Below the pieces are notes generated by a model. That model saw only the letters and a list, made by a program, of their open reading frames with translations, was not told where the DNA came from and searched no databases. A stretch of 62,481 bases of DNA from the NCBI GenBank assembly GCA_945878845.1, contig CAMCUB010000003.1, forward strand, positions 1 through 62,481. The letters are read 5' to 3'. Position numbers and translations under genes: made by a program. This stretch comes from Erythrobacter sanguineus. GTDB lineage: Bacteria > Pseudomonadota > Alphaproteobacteria > Sphingomonadales > Sphingomonadaceae. Below are positions 1-9,527 of this stretch, piece by piece (position 1 is the stretch's first letter; each line of letters starts with the position of its first letter).

Positions 1-674
1 GGGGTGGCGGCGACGGTGCCGGCCTCGGTCCCGAACAGGATGACAAGCGGCATGATCACCAGCGCCGCCATCATGATGATGCCCTGCACAAAGTCGGTAA
101 GGCTCACCGCGAGGAACCCGCCGATCATGGTGTAGACCAGCACGATCCCTGCGGTGAGGAGGATGCCGACCATGTAGTCGCTCATCCCCGCCACCGGCAG
201 CGCGCCGGCAAAAGCGGTCTCGAACAGCTTGCCCCCGCCGACCATGCCGCTCGCGGTGTAGACGGTGAAGAAGCCGACGATGATCACCGCCGAGGTGACG
301 CGCAGCAGCGTCCCGGCTTCGGGAAAGCGGTTGGCGAGGAATTGCGGAATGGTCAGCGCATCCCCCAACCGCTCGGTCTGCTCGCGCAGGCGCGGGGCCA
401 CGATGATCCAGTTGAGCCCTGCGCCAATGGTCAGCCCGATCGCGATCCACGCCTCGACCAGCCCCGAGGCAAACAGCGCCCCCGGCAGCCCCAGCAAGAG
501 CCACCCCGACATATCGCTCGCGCCAGCGCTGAGCGCGGTAACCGCAGGCCCCAACCCGCGCCCGGCAAGCAGATACCCCGAGGAATCCGCCCGGGTCTTG
601 AACCAGGCATAGACGCCAATGGCGACCATCAGGAGGAAATAGGCGGCAAGGCTGGCTAGGGTGTAGGTGTTCAT
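1..674 (-). CDS. putP: Sodium/proline symporter PutP (partial, C-terminus beyond window)
   Basis: Reading leftward from an ATG at 674, the frame is open to the window edge, giving about 224 N-terminal residues of a sodium:solute symporter family protein. Several hydrophobic helices are visible, and the stretch RADSSGYLLAGRGLGPAV followed by SAGASDMSGWLLLGLPGAL is typical of the first two helices of PutP-type carriers. The family imports proline with Na+ across the inner membrane. The stop codon lies outside the window, so length and completeness cannot be judged. It is the first visible gene on this strand after the repeat-protein gene, and whether the two share a transcript is unclear. The PutP subgroup assignment rests on remembered family sequence; another SSS-family substrate is possible. 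Confidence 0.85.
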   Translation of the reverse strand, partial: MNTYTLASLAAYFLLMVAIGVYAWFKTRADSSGYLLAGRGLGPAVTALSAGASDMSGWLLLGLPGALFASGLVEAWIAIGLTIGAGLNWIIVAPRLREQTERLGDALTIPQFLANRFPEAGTLLRVTSAVIIVGFFTVYTASGMVGGGKLFETAFAGALPVAGMSDYMVGILLTAGIVLVYTMIGGFLAVSLTDFVQGIIMMAALVIMPLVILFGTEAGTVAAT

Positions 675-734
675 GGAGGGAGGGCGTAACGGGTGAGGGC
701 GGGGTTGGGAAGCGGGGGCGGGGACTTATCCTTG

Positions 735-2852
735 TCAGGAACCACTGCCTTCAATTCGCTCGATCTCGCCTTGTACTGCCGTCAAGACACTGGCAAAGTC
801 AGGACGGCTGGGCCAGCGCGCCGCAAGCGCCGCTATCACTCGCTCGGCCTCCCGGAAATGAGCCAGCGCCAAAGCTACATTGCCTTCCAGCTCGGCAAGC
901 TGGCCGAGTTTGCCATTGGAAACCCACAGATCGCGCTGCCATCCGGCATTGCCGGGCTCCTGCTGCGCGAGCCGCTCGGCGATGGCGAGGCCCGCTTCAT
1001 AGCGCTCGCGCGCGGTGGGGAAGTTGCCCGCTGCCTTCTCGACTTCGCCGAGCTTACTATAGCTGACGGCGAGATCGCGCTGCCATTTCGAATTCGAGGC
1101 GTCCAGATTTACAAGGCGGAAGTCTATTGCGAGTTTCGACTCATACCGCGTGCGGGCGGCGGCGAGATCGCCCGCAGCAAGTTCAATATTGCCAAGCCTT
1201 TCGTGGCTGATCGAGAGATTGTTTTGCCAGCCGGCATTGCTGGGTTCGGCAGTGGCGAGCCTTTCGGCGATGGAGAGGGTTGCCTCGAGCTGCTCGCGCG
1301 CCGCGGTGTGATTACCCGCTGCAACTTCGACATCGCCGAGCTTGCTATGACTGACCGAAAGACCGCACTGCCATTCAGCATTTCCGGGGTCTGCCGCGGC
1401 GAGCATTTCGAGGATAGCGAGGCTCTCGTCGAAGCGAGCGCGCGCGGCCACGAGATTACCTGCCTCTAGCTCTATATCGCCGAGCTTACTGTAGCTGATT
1501 GCGAGATCGTGCTGCCATTTCGAATTCGAGGCGTCCAGATTTACAAGGCGTAAGTCTATCGCGAGTTTTGACTCAAACTGCGTTCGGGCGGCGGCAAGAT
1601 CGCCCGCGTCGAGCTCAATATCGCCGAGCCTTTCGAAACTGATAGAGAGATCGTTCTGCCAGTTGGCATTGCCGGGCTCCTGCTGCGCCAGTTGCTGGGC
1701 GATGGCGAGGTCTGCTTCATAGCGCCCGCGCGCGGCGGCGAGATTGCCCGCTGCCTGCTCGATCTTGCCGAGCTTGTGGTAGCTGATCGAAAGATCGCGC
1801 TGCCAGCTGGCGTTGCCGGGCTCCTGCTGCACAAGCCACGCGTTGATGGCGAGGCCCGCTTCATAGCGGGTGCGCGCGGCGGCGAGATTGCCCGCAGCGA
1901 GCTCGACATCGCCGAGCTTTTCGAAACTGACTGAGAGATCGTTTTGCCGTCCGGCATTGCCGGGCTCCTGCTGCGCCAGCCGGTCGGCGATGGCGAGGCC
2001 CGCTTCATATTCGCTGCGCGCATCGCGAAGCTGGCCTTCCGCCATCAGCACATTGCCGAACTCGTTGTGCAGCGCCATGCGGTCGCGCTCGTCCGTCACC
2101 GGTTGCAGCGCCGCGCCGAAGCATTGCCGCGCGGCGGCGAGGCTGTCGTATGCCATCCGCAGCCGCCCGAGTTCGATCCATGACCACAGGTCGGTGGGAT
2201 CGAGCGCCACGGCTTCCACATAGGCTGCCTTGGCCTTGCCGGGTGCGGAGGGGGCATAGAGGCGCGCGGCCTGCCTGGCGCGTGCGGCGTTGCGCTGCTT
2301 TCCTTCCTGCACCTCGCGCATCAGCGCGTCGGCGGCTTCTTCGGGGCGGCCAGCGGCGACTTCGCGGGCCAAGTCGATGTCGCTCTCGTCACCCGAAGCA
2401 ACCAGCTTTTCGGCGGCCTCGGCGAAGCCTGCGGCCTGACCGGGGTTGGTCTGCGCGACCGCTTGCGTCAGTGCGGCGATCTGCTCGCGCAGGGCGGCAA
2501 GTTCGGCCTGAGTGGTCTGGTGCCCGGCCATGTCATGCGCGTGGCGTTCGCCCTGTCGTTCGTCGGCGGCGGCAAAACTCCGCATCTCGCGGTCATGGTG
2601 CTTACGTGCCTCTTCCTCGGTCTGCGGCCCGGGCTGGAACATTTCCCAGATCGAATAGGCAGCCGAAAAGAATGCGAACAACGCCGCTGCGACCGCCCAG
2701 CCATCTTGAAACGAAAAGAGCCAAACCATGACATCCCAGAAGCCGGGGACGGGGGGCTGTTTGGGGAAGGAATCGCGTGCGGTGGTATAGCCGGTGATCG
2801 TGCCGGCGGCACAGCACAGCAGACCGGCACCAACCTTTGTCGTGAACCGCAT
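735..2852 (-). CDS. Membrane-anchored TPR-like repeat protein
   Basis: A 705-residue protein. I chose the ATG at 2852 over an upstream TTG because AAGGGG sits seven bases before it. Two hydrophobic segments (about residues 6-24 and 41-70) suggest inner-membrane anchoring. A charged coiled-coil-like stretch follows (75-140), then a classical TPR-like region (205-255), and from about residue 281 eight consecutive 48-residue units built on the pattern YEAGLAIA-x-RLAQQEPGNA then WQRDLSIS-x-KLGD. The protein has no catalytic motif that I recognise. Such repeats usually form helical scaffolds for protein-protein contact, but a partner cannot be named from this sequence. Units 3-4 and 6-7 are near copies (see the repeat entry), showing internal duplication. 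Confidence 0.8.
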   Translation of the reverse strand: MRFTTKVGAGLLCCAAGTITGYTTARDSFPKQPPVPGFWDVMVWLFSFQDGWAVAAALFAFFSAAYSIWEMFQPGPQTEEEARKHHDREMRSFAAADERQGERHAHDMAGHQTTQAELAALREQIAALTQAVAQTNPGQAAGFAEAAEKLVASGDESDIDLAREVAAGRPEEAADALMREVQEGKQRNAARARQAARLYAPSAPGKAKAAYVEAVALDPTDLWSWIELGRLRMAYDSLAAARQCFGAALQPVTDERDRMALHNEFGNVLMAEGQLRDARSEYEAGLAIADRLAQQEPGNAGRQNDLSVSFEKLGDVELAAGNLAAARTRYEAGLAINAWLVQQEPGNASWQRDLSISYHKLGKIEQAAGNLAAARGRYEADLAIAQQLAQQEPGNANWQNDLSISFERLGDIELDAGDLAAARTQFESKLAIDLRLVNLDASNSKWQHDLAISYSKLGDIELEAGNLVAARARFDESLAILEMLAAADPGNAEWQCGLSVSHSKLGDVEVAAGNHTAAREQLEATLSIAERLATAEPSNAGWQNNLSISHERLGNIELAAGDLAAARTRYESKLAIDFRLVNLDASNSKWQRDLAVSYSKLGEVEKAAGNFPTARERYEAGLAIAERLAQQEPGNAGWQRDLWVSNGKLGQLAELEGNVALALAHFREAERVIAALAARWPSRPDFASVLTAVQGEIERIEGSGS
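861..2012 (-). repeat. Eight 144-bp coding repeats with a 432-bp higher-order period
   Basis: The eight 48-residue units occupy this stretch without spacers. Two segments exactly three units (432 bp) apart, about 1069-1232 and 1501-1664, are much more alike at DNA level than the other units. Both encode ESKLAID-x-RLVNLDASNSKWQ, a variant absent elsewhere in the array. A duplication of a three-unit block is the simplest reading. Confidence 0.85.
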
Positions 2853-2925
2853 ACCCGAATCCCCTTGTGCCAAGGTTATTCAAGTTTGCGGTTCGCGCCA
2901 AATGACTATCCGGGATGCCGGAGGC

Positions 2926-4761
2926 TCAATCCGCCTTCTTGCGGCGCATTTTCTTGCGCTCGTTCGGGTCGAGGATTGCCTTCCGCAACCGGATCGATTG
3001 CGGGGTCACTTCGACCATTTCGTCGTCGTCGATATAGGCGATCGCCTGTTCGAGGCTCATGCGGCGCGGGGGGGTTAGGCGGATTGCGTCGTCCTTGCCG
3101 CTGGAGCGCACGTTGCTCAATTGCTTGGCGCGCAGCGGGTTCACTTCGAGATCGTCGGGCTTGGCGTTCTCGCCGATGATCATGCCCTCATAGACCTTCA
3201 TCTGCGGCGAGATGAACAGCGTGCCGCGCTCTTCGAGCATGTTGAGCGCATAGGCGACCGCATCGCCATCCGAGTTCGAGATCAGCACGCCGTTGATGCG
3301 GCCCTCGATCGGACCCTTGTAGGGGCCGTACTTCTCGAACAGGCGGTTCATGATCCCGGTGCCGCGCGTGTCGGACAGGAATTCGCCGTGGTAGCCGATC
3401 AGCCCGCGCGAGGGGGCGGAGAAGGTGATGCGGGTCTTGCCGAGGCCCGAGGGGCGCATTTCGCTGAGGTCGGCCTTGCGGCGCTGCATCTTCTCGACGA
3501 CCGTGCCCGAGTGCTCGTCATCGACGTCGATCACGACGGTCTCGTAAGGCTCCATGCGCTTGCCGTCTTCCTCGAGGAAGAGCACGCGCGGGCGGCTGAT
3601 GCCGAGTTCGAAGCCTTCGCGGCGCATGGTTTCGATCAGCACGCCGAGCTGCAATTCGCCGCGGCCGGCGACTTCGTAGGCGTCCTTGTCTTCGCTTTCG
3701 GTGACGCGGATCGCGACGTTGGTTTCGGCCTCGCGCAGCAGGCGGTCGCGGATGATGCGGCTGGTGACCTTGCTGCCCTCGCGCCCGGCGAGCGGGCTGT
3801 CATTGACCGAGAAGCGCATCGCCAGCGTCGGCGGGTCGATCGGCTGGGCGGCGATGGGTTCGGTGACGCTGGGATCGCAAATGGTGTTGGCGACGGTGGC
3901 CTTCTCGAGCCCCGCGAGCGCGATGATGTCGCCTGCGCGCGCGACTTCGACCGGAACGCGCTCGAGCCCGTCGAAGCTCATCAGCTTGGTAGCGCGGCCG
4001 GTTTCGATCACCTTGCCGTCCATGTCGATGGCGTGGATCGGATCATTGACGCGGATCGTGCCCGACTGGACGCGGCCGGTGATGACGCGGCCCATGAAGT
4101 TGTCGCGGTCGAGCAGCGTGGCAAGGAAGCTGAACTTGGCATCGGGGTCGAGGCCGGGCGCGCGCACGTGTTCGATGATCTTCTCGAACAGGGGGGCAAG
4201 GCTGCCCTCGCGGCGGTCCTGGTCCTCGCTGGCATAGCCATCGCGGCCCGAGGCGTAGAGCACCGGGAATTCGAGCTGATCGTCCGCGGCATCGAGGCTG
4301 ACGAACAGGTCGAACACCTCGTCGAGCACTTCCTGCGGGCGGCCGTCGGGACGGTCGATCTTGTTGACGACGACGATCGGGCGCAGGCCCAGCGCCAGTG
4401 CCTTGCCGGTCACGAACTTGGTCTGCGGCATCGCGCCCTCGGCGCTGTCGACCAGCAGAATCACGCCGTCGACCATCGAGAGGATGCGCTCAACTTCCGC
4501 GCCGAAGTCGGCGTGGCCCGGGGTGTCGACAATGTTGATGCGCGTGGTGCTGCCATCCGCGCCGTGCCATTCGACACTGGTGCACTTGGCGAGAATGGTG
4601 ATCCCGCGTTCCTTTTCGAGATCGCCCGAATCCATCGCGCGTTCCTCAACGCGCTGGTTTTCGCGGAAAGTGCCCGATTGGCGGAAGAGCTGGTCCACGA
4701 GCGTGGTCTTGCCATGGTCCACGTGCGCGATGATCGCAATGTTGCGAAGAGCTGAAGACAT
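2926..4761 (-). CDS. typA: Translational GTPase TypA/BipA
   Basis: A 611-residue ribosome-associated GTPase related to EF-G, involved in ribosome assembly and stress adaptation. The ATG at 4761 gives the canonical N-terminus [20 protein letters not shown]; the open frame extends upstream to 4845, but that part is not family-like. GTPase motifs are intact: AHVDHGKTT at 12-20, ERGITI at 51-56, DTPGH at 79-83 and NKID at 133-136. Domain II, the EF-G-like domains and the TypA-specific C-terminal part are all present. Length matches the family. The gene is monocistronic as far as visible, with unrelated genes on both sides. Confidence 0.97.
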   Translation of the reverse strand: MSSALRNIAIIAHVDHGKTTLVDQLFRQSGTFRENQRVEERAMDSGDLEKERGITILAKCTSVEWHGADGSTTRINIVDTPGHADFGAEVERILSMVDGVILLVDSAEGAMPQTKFVTGKALALGLRPIVVVNKIDRPDGRPQEVLDEVFDLFVSLDAADDQLEFPVLYASGRDGYASEDQDRREGSLAPLFEKIIEHVRAPGLDPDAKFSFLATLLDRDNFMGRVITGRVQSGTIRVNDPIHAIDMDGKVIETGRATKLMSFDGLERVPVEVARAGDIIALAGLEKATVANTICDPSVTEPIAAQPIDPPTLAMRFSVNDSPLAGREGSKVTSRIIRDRLLREAETNVAIRVTESEDKDAYEVAGRGELQLGVLIETMRREGFELGISRPRVLFLEEDGKRMEPYETVVIDVDDEHSGTVVEKMQRRKADLSEMRPSGLGKTRITFSAPSRGLIGYHGEFLSDTRGTGIMNRLFEKYGPYKGPIEGRINGVLISNSDGDAVAYALNMLEERGTLFISPQMKVYEGMIIGENAKPDDLEVNPLRAKQLSNVRSSGKDDAIRLTPPRRMSLEQAIAYIDDDEMVEVTPQSIRLRKAILDPNERKKMRRKKAD

Positions 4762-5453
4762 CAGAAACTCGGCTGTGAGAGGGAGCGCGCTTGTGCGGCG
4801 CAACAAATCGCCCGCGCCACTAGCCGAGACTTGCCGGAGGGGCAAGCGATGCGGTTACGAAAATGCGCGGCCTTCGCCATCCGGCCAGCATTGGTGCTTG
4901 TATTGCATGGACTATTCATCGGGGCTCATCCGGGTTTCGAACCGGGCAGGATCTTGGGCGAGGCCTTTGGCCGTAAGGCTTTCGGCTTTCACTGCATCGC
5001 CGAACCGGTCGTCCTGTGCGAACTCGGTCAGTTCGTCGGTATTGCTGACTGCGGCGGCCAGATCGTTGTCACGCGAGGCCTTGGATCGCGCCCTTGATGC
5101 GGACGTGATCGGCGGTGCAATGCGCGTCGAGGACGTGGCGGAAGGCGCTGGCGGGCCGGGTTAGGCGGTCCGGGGCAAAAAAATCCGCTGTCCCGACGCG
5201 GCGTGTGGCGGGGCTCTGAGGGCCGGTTGCCGCTACGTCAGGCGCGAAAAACCGGCTGGACCGGTGCCTGCGACACTGTGACTCTTGCGCAACATTCGCG
5301 TGACTTGCCCCTCTAAAGTGCCAGCCTGCCGCTTGTGGCAAACGCGGTGCTGGCTTATCACGACCACCACACGACTTCGGGAGAGAGCGCACTGGGACGG
5401 TGCGTGCCCAAAAAAGGGCGCCGGGGTCGCGGGATTTTTGGAGAGGAGCTTCC
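4762..5453. other. Long intergenic stretch with a decayed-looking ORF
   Basis: No convincing gene lies in these 692 bases between typA and the TonB receptor. On the minus strand an open frame from 5160 to a TAG at 4912-4914 has coding-like composition, ending [15 protein letters not shown], but it has no ATG, GTG or TTG start. A second minus frame ending [14 protein letters not shown] at 5069 abuts it, so the pair could be the remains of one frameshifted gene. The stretch presumably also holds the promoters of typA (leftward) and the receptor (rightward). I see no recognisable riboswitch or operator. Confidence 0.4.
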
Positions 5454-8018
5454 ATGCGTTCGACCTTCACCGGCACTGCCGGCGCACATCGATTCACCCT
5501 GCTTGCGGGCGCTGCCTGCCTTGCCATGCCCGGCGCGGCGCTGGCCCAGGACGCCGAAGAGCCGGCGGTCGATGAGCCGGAAAGCAGCAACGTCATCATC
5601 GTCACCGCGTCCAAGCGCGAACAGACCCTGCAGGAAACCCCGATCTCGGTCTCGGTGACCAGCGGCGAGACGCTCGAGCAGGCGCAGATCCGCGACGTGC
5701 TCGACCTCCAGACCGTGGTGCCCTCGCTGCGCGTCAGCCAGCTGCAGAGCGCCTCGGCGACCACCTTCATCATCCGCGGCTTCGGCAACGGCGACAACAA
5801 CTTCGGGATCGAGCCCTCGGTCGGCGTGTTCATCGACGGCGTGTTCCGCTCGCGTTCGGCAGCGGCCCTGTCCGACCTTAACGGGGTTGCCCGCATCGAA
5901 GTGCTGAACGGGCCGCAATCGACCCTGTTCGGCAAGAACGCGTCGGCTGGTGTGATCTCGGTCGTCACCAAGGAGCCGCAGTACGAATTCGGCGGCCTCG
6001 TCGAAGCGAGCTACGGCAACTACAACGCGCTCGTGGTGAAGGGTGAGGTGACCGGCCCGATTTCCGAGAACATCGCCTTCTCGATCGACGGCAGCTACAA
6101 CCGCCGTGACGGCTATGCGCAGATCACCAACCTCGACACCGATGTGTCGGACCGCAACCGCTGGGCGCTGCGTGGCCAGCTGCTGATCGAGCCGACCCCC
6201 GACTTCAAGGTCCGCATCATCGGCGACTACGGCAAGATCGACGAAGTGTGCTGCCTCGTCTCGACCCTCGTCGCCGGCCCGACCGCGCCTGCGATCTTCG
6301 CGGTGGGCGGCGCGCTCGACACCGACTTCTTCAGCTACAACACCTTCCTCAGCCAGCGCCCGGTCAACACCGTCGACAACTACGGCGGCTCGATCCAGGC
6401 CGACTGGAGCACCGGTCCGCTGACCTTCACCTCGATCACCGCCTATCGCGAGCTGAAGAACTTCCTCGATCAGGACGTCGACTTCACCAGCGCTGACGTG
6501 GTGACCGAGACCCGCGATCAGGAGGTCACGACCTTCACCCAGGAACTGCGCCTGACCTCGGACTTCGACGGTCCGATCAACTTCCTGCTCGGCGGCTTCT
6601 ACTTCGACGAATCGATCACGCAGGACAGCCGCCTCACCACCGGCGCCGACGCGCGCACGTTCTTCGCGCTGCTGACCGGCAACCCGGCGACCTTCAACGG
6701 CGTCGAAGCCGGCCTCGGCCTGCCGCAGGGCTCGATCTTCAGCGCCGGTCCGCTGACGGCCGAGCAATACTCGATGGACAACACCGCCTGGTCGGTGTTC
6801 GGTACGGTCGACTTCGAGCCGGTCGATGGCCTCGTCTTCACCGGCGGGTTCAACTACACCGATGACAAGAAGGACTTCGCGCTGGCGGGTCAGGCGTTCG
6901 ACGAGCTGTCGAACATCAATCTCGTCGATGCCTTCATCACCGGCGCGACGGCCGGTGCGGTTCGCACCCGTGCGCAGTTCCAGGCGCTCCCGGCGGCCAA
7001 TCAGACCGCGCTGCTCGCCGCGGCCACCAACCCTGCGGTCAACGCGCTGCTCGGCCTCTCGCCGTTCCAGTTCCAGCCGCCGTTCCTGAGCATTCCGAAC
7101 GCGGTCGAACCGGGCCAGACCCGCGACGACAAGTTCACCTACCTGCTGCGTGCCGCCTACGAAGTCTCGCCCGAAATCAACATCTATGCGAGCTACGCAA
7201 CCGGCTTCAAGGCGAGCTCGATCAACCTGTCGCGCGATAGCCGTCCGGCCTTCGGCGACTACATCCCGGGTCCGGGCCGCTCGAGCTTTGCAGCACCCGC
7301 CTCGCCGATCACCAATGCCGGGCTCGGCGTTGCCAACCTCGGCACCGGTTCGCGCTTTGCAGGGCCCGAAAACGCCGAAGTCTATGAAATTGGCATGAAG
7401 GCGCAGTGGGAAGGCTTCGGCTTCAACCTCGCGCTGTTCGACCAGACCATCAAGGGCTTCCAGAGCTTCCTGTTCACCGGCACCGGCTTCCAGCTGAACA
7501 ACGCCGGTCAGCAGTCGGTCAAGGGCTTCGAATTCGACAGCACCATCAGCCCGACCAAGGGGCTGGCGTTCAACTTTGCCGCGACCTACCTCGATCCGGT
7601 GTTCGACAGCTTCACCGAAAGCCCGGTGGGTGACCTGACCGGCCTGCGTCCGGGTGGCATCCCCGAGTGGAACCTGCGCACCTCGGCGACCTACACTGCC
7701 GAACTGGGGTCGGGCGGCGCCAAGCTGATCAACCGCATCGATTACAGCCACGAAAGCAGCGTCGACATCAACAACGGGCTGCCGACGTTCAATGCCTCGC
7801 TGGGCAACACCCGGATCTTCCAGCGCGACGTCAACCTCGTGAACGGTTCGATCACGCTCCAGCTGCCGAACGGCCTCGAAGTCGGCGCATGGGCGCGCAA
7901 CCTGCTCGACGACCAGTACATCATCACGGTGTTCGATGGCGTCGCGCAGTCGGGCACGGTCTCGGGCTACCCGAGCCAGCCGCGCACCTTTGGCGGCATC
8001 GTGCGCTTCAAGTTCTAA
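5454..8018 (+). CDS. TonB-dependent outer-membrane receptor
   Basis: An 854-residue receptor. The ATG at 5454 is preceded by GGAGAGGAG and starts a clear signal peptide cleaved after ALA at about residue 31; an upstream GTG at 5400 is less likely. A TonB-box-like segment NVIIVTASK (46-54) is followed by the plug domain with the family signatures FIIRGFGNGDNN and GPQSTLFGKNASAGVISVVT. A long beta barrel follows and ends in aromatic FKF, as expected for BamA recognition. The family imports siderophores, vitamin B12, sugars or plant compounds. It belongs to the large sphingomonad receptor class, and no neighbouring gene reveals the substrate. It is transcribed alone and ends at a strong terminator. 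Confidence 0.95.
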   Translation: MRSTFTGTAGAHRFTLLAGAACLAMPGAALAQDAEEPAVDEPESSNVIIVTASKREQTLQETPISVSVTSGETLEQAQIRDVLDLQTVVPSLRVSQLQSASATTFIIRGFGNGDNNFGIEPSVGVFIDGVFRSRSAAALSDLNGVARIEVLNGPQSTLFGKNASAGVISVVTKEPQYEFGGLVEASYGNYNALVVKGEVTGPISENIAFSIDGSYNRRDGYAQITNLDTDVSDRNRWALRGQLLIEPTPDFKVRIIGDYGKIDEVCCLVSTLVAGPTAPAIFAVGGALDTDFFSYNTFLSQRPVNTVDNYGGSIQADWSTGPLTFTSITAYRELKNFLDQDVDFTSADVVTETRDQEVTTFTQELRLTSDFDGPINFLLGGFYFDESITQDSRLTTGADARTFFALLTGNPATFNGVEAGLGLPQGSIFSAGPLTAEQYSMDNTAWSVFGTVDFEPVDGLVFTGGFNYTDDKKDFALAGQAFDELSNINLVDAFITGATAGAVRTRAQFQALPAANQTALLAAATNPAVNALLGLSPFQFQPPFLSIPNAVEPGQTRDDKFTYLLRAAYEVSPEINIYASYATGFKASSINLSRDSRPAFGDYIPGPGRSSFAAPASPITNAGLGVANLGTGSRFAGPENAEVYEIGMKAQWEGFGFNLALFDQTIKGFQSFLFTGTGFQLNNAGQQSVKGFEFDSTISPTKGLAFNFAATYLDPVFDSFTESPVGDLTGLRPGGIPEWNLRTSATYTAELGSGGAKLINRIDYSHESSVDINNGLPTFNASLGNTRIFQRDVNLVNGSITLQLPNGLEVGAWARNLLDDQYIITVFDGVAQSGTVSGYPSQPRTFGGIVRFKF

Positions 8019-8048
8019 ACCGCCCGCACGGACGGAAACGAACAAAGG

Positions 8049-8085
8049 GGGCCTCGCACCAGCTGGTGCGGGGCCCTTTTGTTTT
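8049..8085 (+). terminator. Rho-independent terminator after the TonB receptor
   Basis: A 12-bp stem (GGGCCTCGCACC with GGTGCGGGGCCC, one G-T pair) closes the four-base loop AGCT and is followed by TTTTGTTTT. It begins 31 bases after the receptor stop. Confidence 0.9.
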
Positions 8086-8144
8086 GGGGAAACGCGGGCT
8101 TGCGAGGGCTTGCGCAGGCCTGCGCGGCGGGGGATGAAGCGCGG

Positions 8145-8552
8145 ATGTTGGCAGGTCTAACCCAATCGCTCACCGGGCCGATCAGGCGCAGTTTCGACTT
8201 TCGCGGGCGGGCGCGGCGGGGCGAGTACTGGGGGTTCATCCTTTGGCAGCTCGGCTTTCTTGCCGCCGGGCTCAACCTTGCCTCGGTGCTCCCCGATGGT
8301 GAGCTGCGCGAGAACATGGTGTTGGCTGTTTTCGGTCTCTGGGTGCTCGTCTTCGGCCTGCCGACACTCGCGCTGCAGGTGCGCAGGGTGCACGATCACA
8401 ACACCAGCGGCTGGATGCTGACGGTCATGTTTCTGCCCTATATCGGGGTGGGCTGGATGCTGTGGCTGATGTGCGCAGCGGGCACGGCCGGGCCCAACCG
8501 CTATGGCGATGACCCGCGCGCGGTCGCCTTCGATGCGGCGCTGTTTGAGTAG
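8145..8552 (+). CDS. DUF805 family inner-membrane protein
   Basis: A 135-residue protein with about four hydrophobic segments. The family hallmarks are RRSFDFRGRARRGEYWGFIL near the N-terminus, VRRVHDHNTSGWML in the middle, and GPNRYGDDP at the end, which together define DUF805. Members are small inner-membrane proteins of unknown function. I preferred the ATG at 8145 because the family begins shortly before the FDFRGRA motif; an upstream in-frame ATG at 8079 lies inside the preceding terminator. The next gene, also a membrane protein, follows after about 105 bases. Confidence 0.88.
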   Translation: MLAGLTQSLTGPIRRSFDFRGRARRGEYWGFILWQLGFLAAGLNLASVLPDGELRENMVLAVFGLWVLVFGLPTLALQVRRVHDHNTSGWMLTVMFLPYIGVGWMLWLMCAAGTAGPNRYGDDPRAVAFDAALFE

Positions 8553-8657
8553 CGCCCGCCGCACGGCCGGTTTTTCCGTTTGCATCAGGCTTTTGCCCAA
8601 TGCATCCTGCGCCCAAGCGGCACCCCGCACTTGGGGGATGACCGCAAGGGGATTTTC

Positions 8658-9527
8658 ATGATCGATATTGGACGCGTGTTTGCGACCAGCTGGGCGATGC
8701 TGCGCCAGCGGTTCTGGCTGCTGCTCGGCATGTTCGCGGTGTTCTTCGCGATCCAGATGGTGGGCTGGATCGTGCTGACCATCGTGCTGGCGGTGATGGG
8801 CGCGGCGGGCGCGGTGGGCATTGGTGCAGGCTTCGATGATCCGGCCGCAATCACCGGCTTGGGCATTTTCTTCATCCTGGCCATGGTGCTGTTCTACTGC
8901 GCCTATCTGGTGCTGATGTTGGCGCAGCAGGCGGCGATGGTGACAATCGCCTCGCCGCTCGAGGAGGCGTCCTTCAGCACGGCCATGATGCGCGGGTTCA
9001 AGAGCGCGCTGCCCTTCATCGTGATCTCGGTGATCCTCGGGATCGGCTACGTTGCGCTCGCTGCGCTGGTGTTCGGCATTGCGGCCGCCGCTGGCTTGGG
9101 CGGTGGCGGAGCCGGGGAGATTGTCGCGACCGTGCTGCTGGTGCTGTTCATGCCGGGGATCGTCTATCTCGGCTGCCGCTTCGCGGTGCTGGTGCCGGTG
9201 GTGGCAGTCGATCAGGTGTACAACCCGATCGCCGCGATCCGGCGCAGCTGGGCGGTGACGCAGGGTCGGGTGCTCGGCATCTTCCTCGCGTTGCTGGCGC
9301 TCGGCCTGCTCACGCTGCTGGTCTTCGGCCTGCCTTTCGGCCTCGTGTTCACCACGGCGATCAACGCCGATCCGGCCTCGGGCCTGCCGCTGCTGATACT
9401 GCTGCTGCCCTTCGTGCTGCTGCCGATGTTCGTCATCTACATGATGTTCGCCTCGTCCTTCGCGGCGGCGCTGCACAGCGAGGTCACCGGCGGCGGGTCG
9501 GAGCGGCTGGAAGAGGTCTTCGCCTAG
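8658..9527 (+). CDS. Multi-spanning membrane protein, GDPD-membrane-domain-like
   Basis: A 289-residue, very hydrophobic protein with about six transmembrane segments. The start MIDIGRVFATSWAMLRQRFW follows GCAAGGGGA. The segment VYNPIAAIRRSWAVTQGRVL near residue 200 is typical of the membrane domain found attached to some glycerophosphodiester phosphodiesterases and in stand-alone relatives. No enzymatic domain is attached here. Function is unknown. Its 3' end overlaps the stop of the convergent ABC permease gene by four bases (9524-9527). Confidence 0.75.
   Translation: MIDIGRVFATSWAMLRQRFWLLLGMFAVFFAIQMVGWIVLTIVLAVMGAAGAVGIGAGFDDPAAITGLGIFFILAMVLFYCAYLVLMLAQQAAMVTIASPLEEASFSTAMMRGFKSALPFIVISVILGIGYVALAALVFGIAAAAGLGGGGAGEIVATVLLVLFMPGIVYLGCRFAVLVPVVAVDQVYNPIAAIRRSWAVTQGRVLGIFLALLALGLLTLLVFGLPFGLVFTTAINADPASGLPLLILLLPFVLLPMFVIYMMFASSFAAALHSEVTGGGSERLEEVFA

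Noticed and set aside
735..2012. CRISPR-like regular repeats at 144-bp period
   Set aside because: The repeats are in frame, protein-coding and diverged at third positions; there are no spacers.
3121..4755. 544-codon frame opposite typA
   Set aside because: Shadow of typA, whose GTPase motifs are unmistakable.
4918..4960. tRNA-like T-arm (GGTTTCGAACC) upstream of the TonB receptor
   Set aside because: The stem is short, and no matching acceptor, D or anticodon arms can be found on either strand.
5358..8045. Very long antisense open frame (895 codons) opposite the TonB receptor
   Set aside because: It is a shadow of the receptor: composition is Arg/Ala/Val-rich, no domain is recognisable, and the plus strand has a signal peptide, TonB box and barrel.
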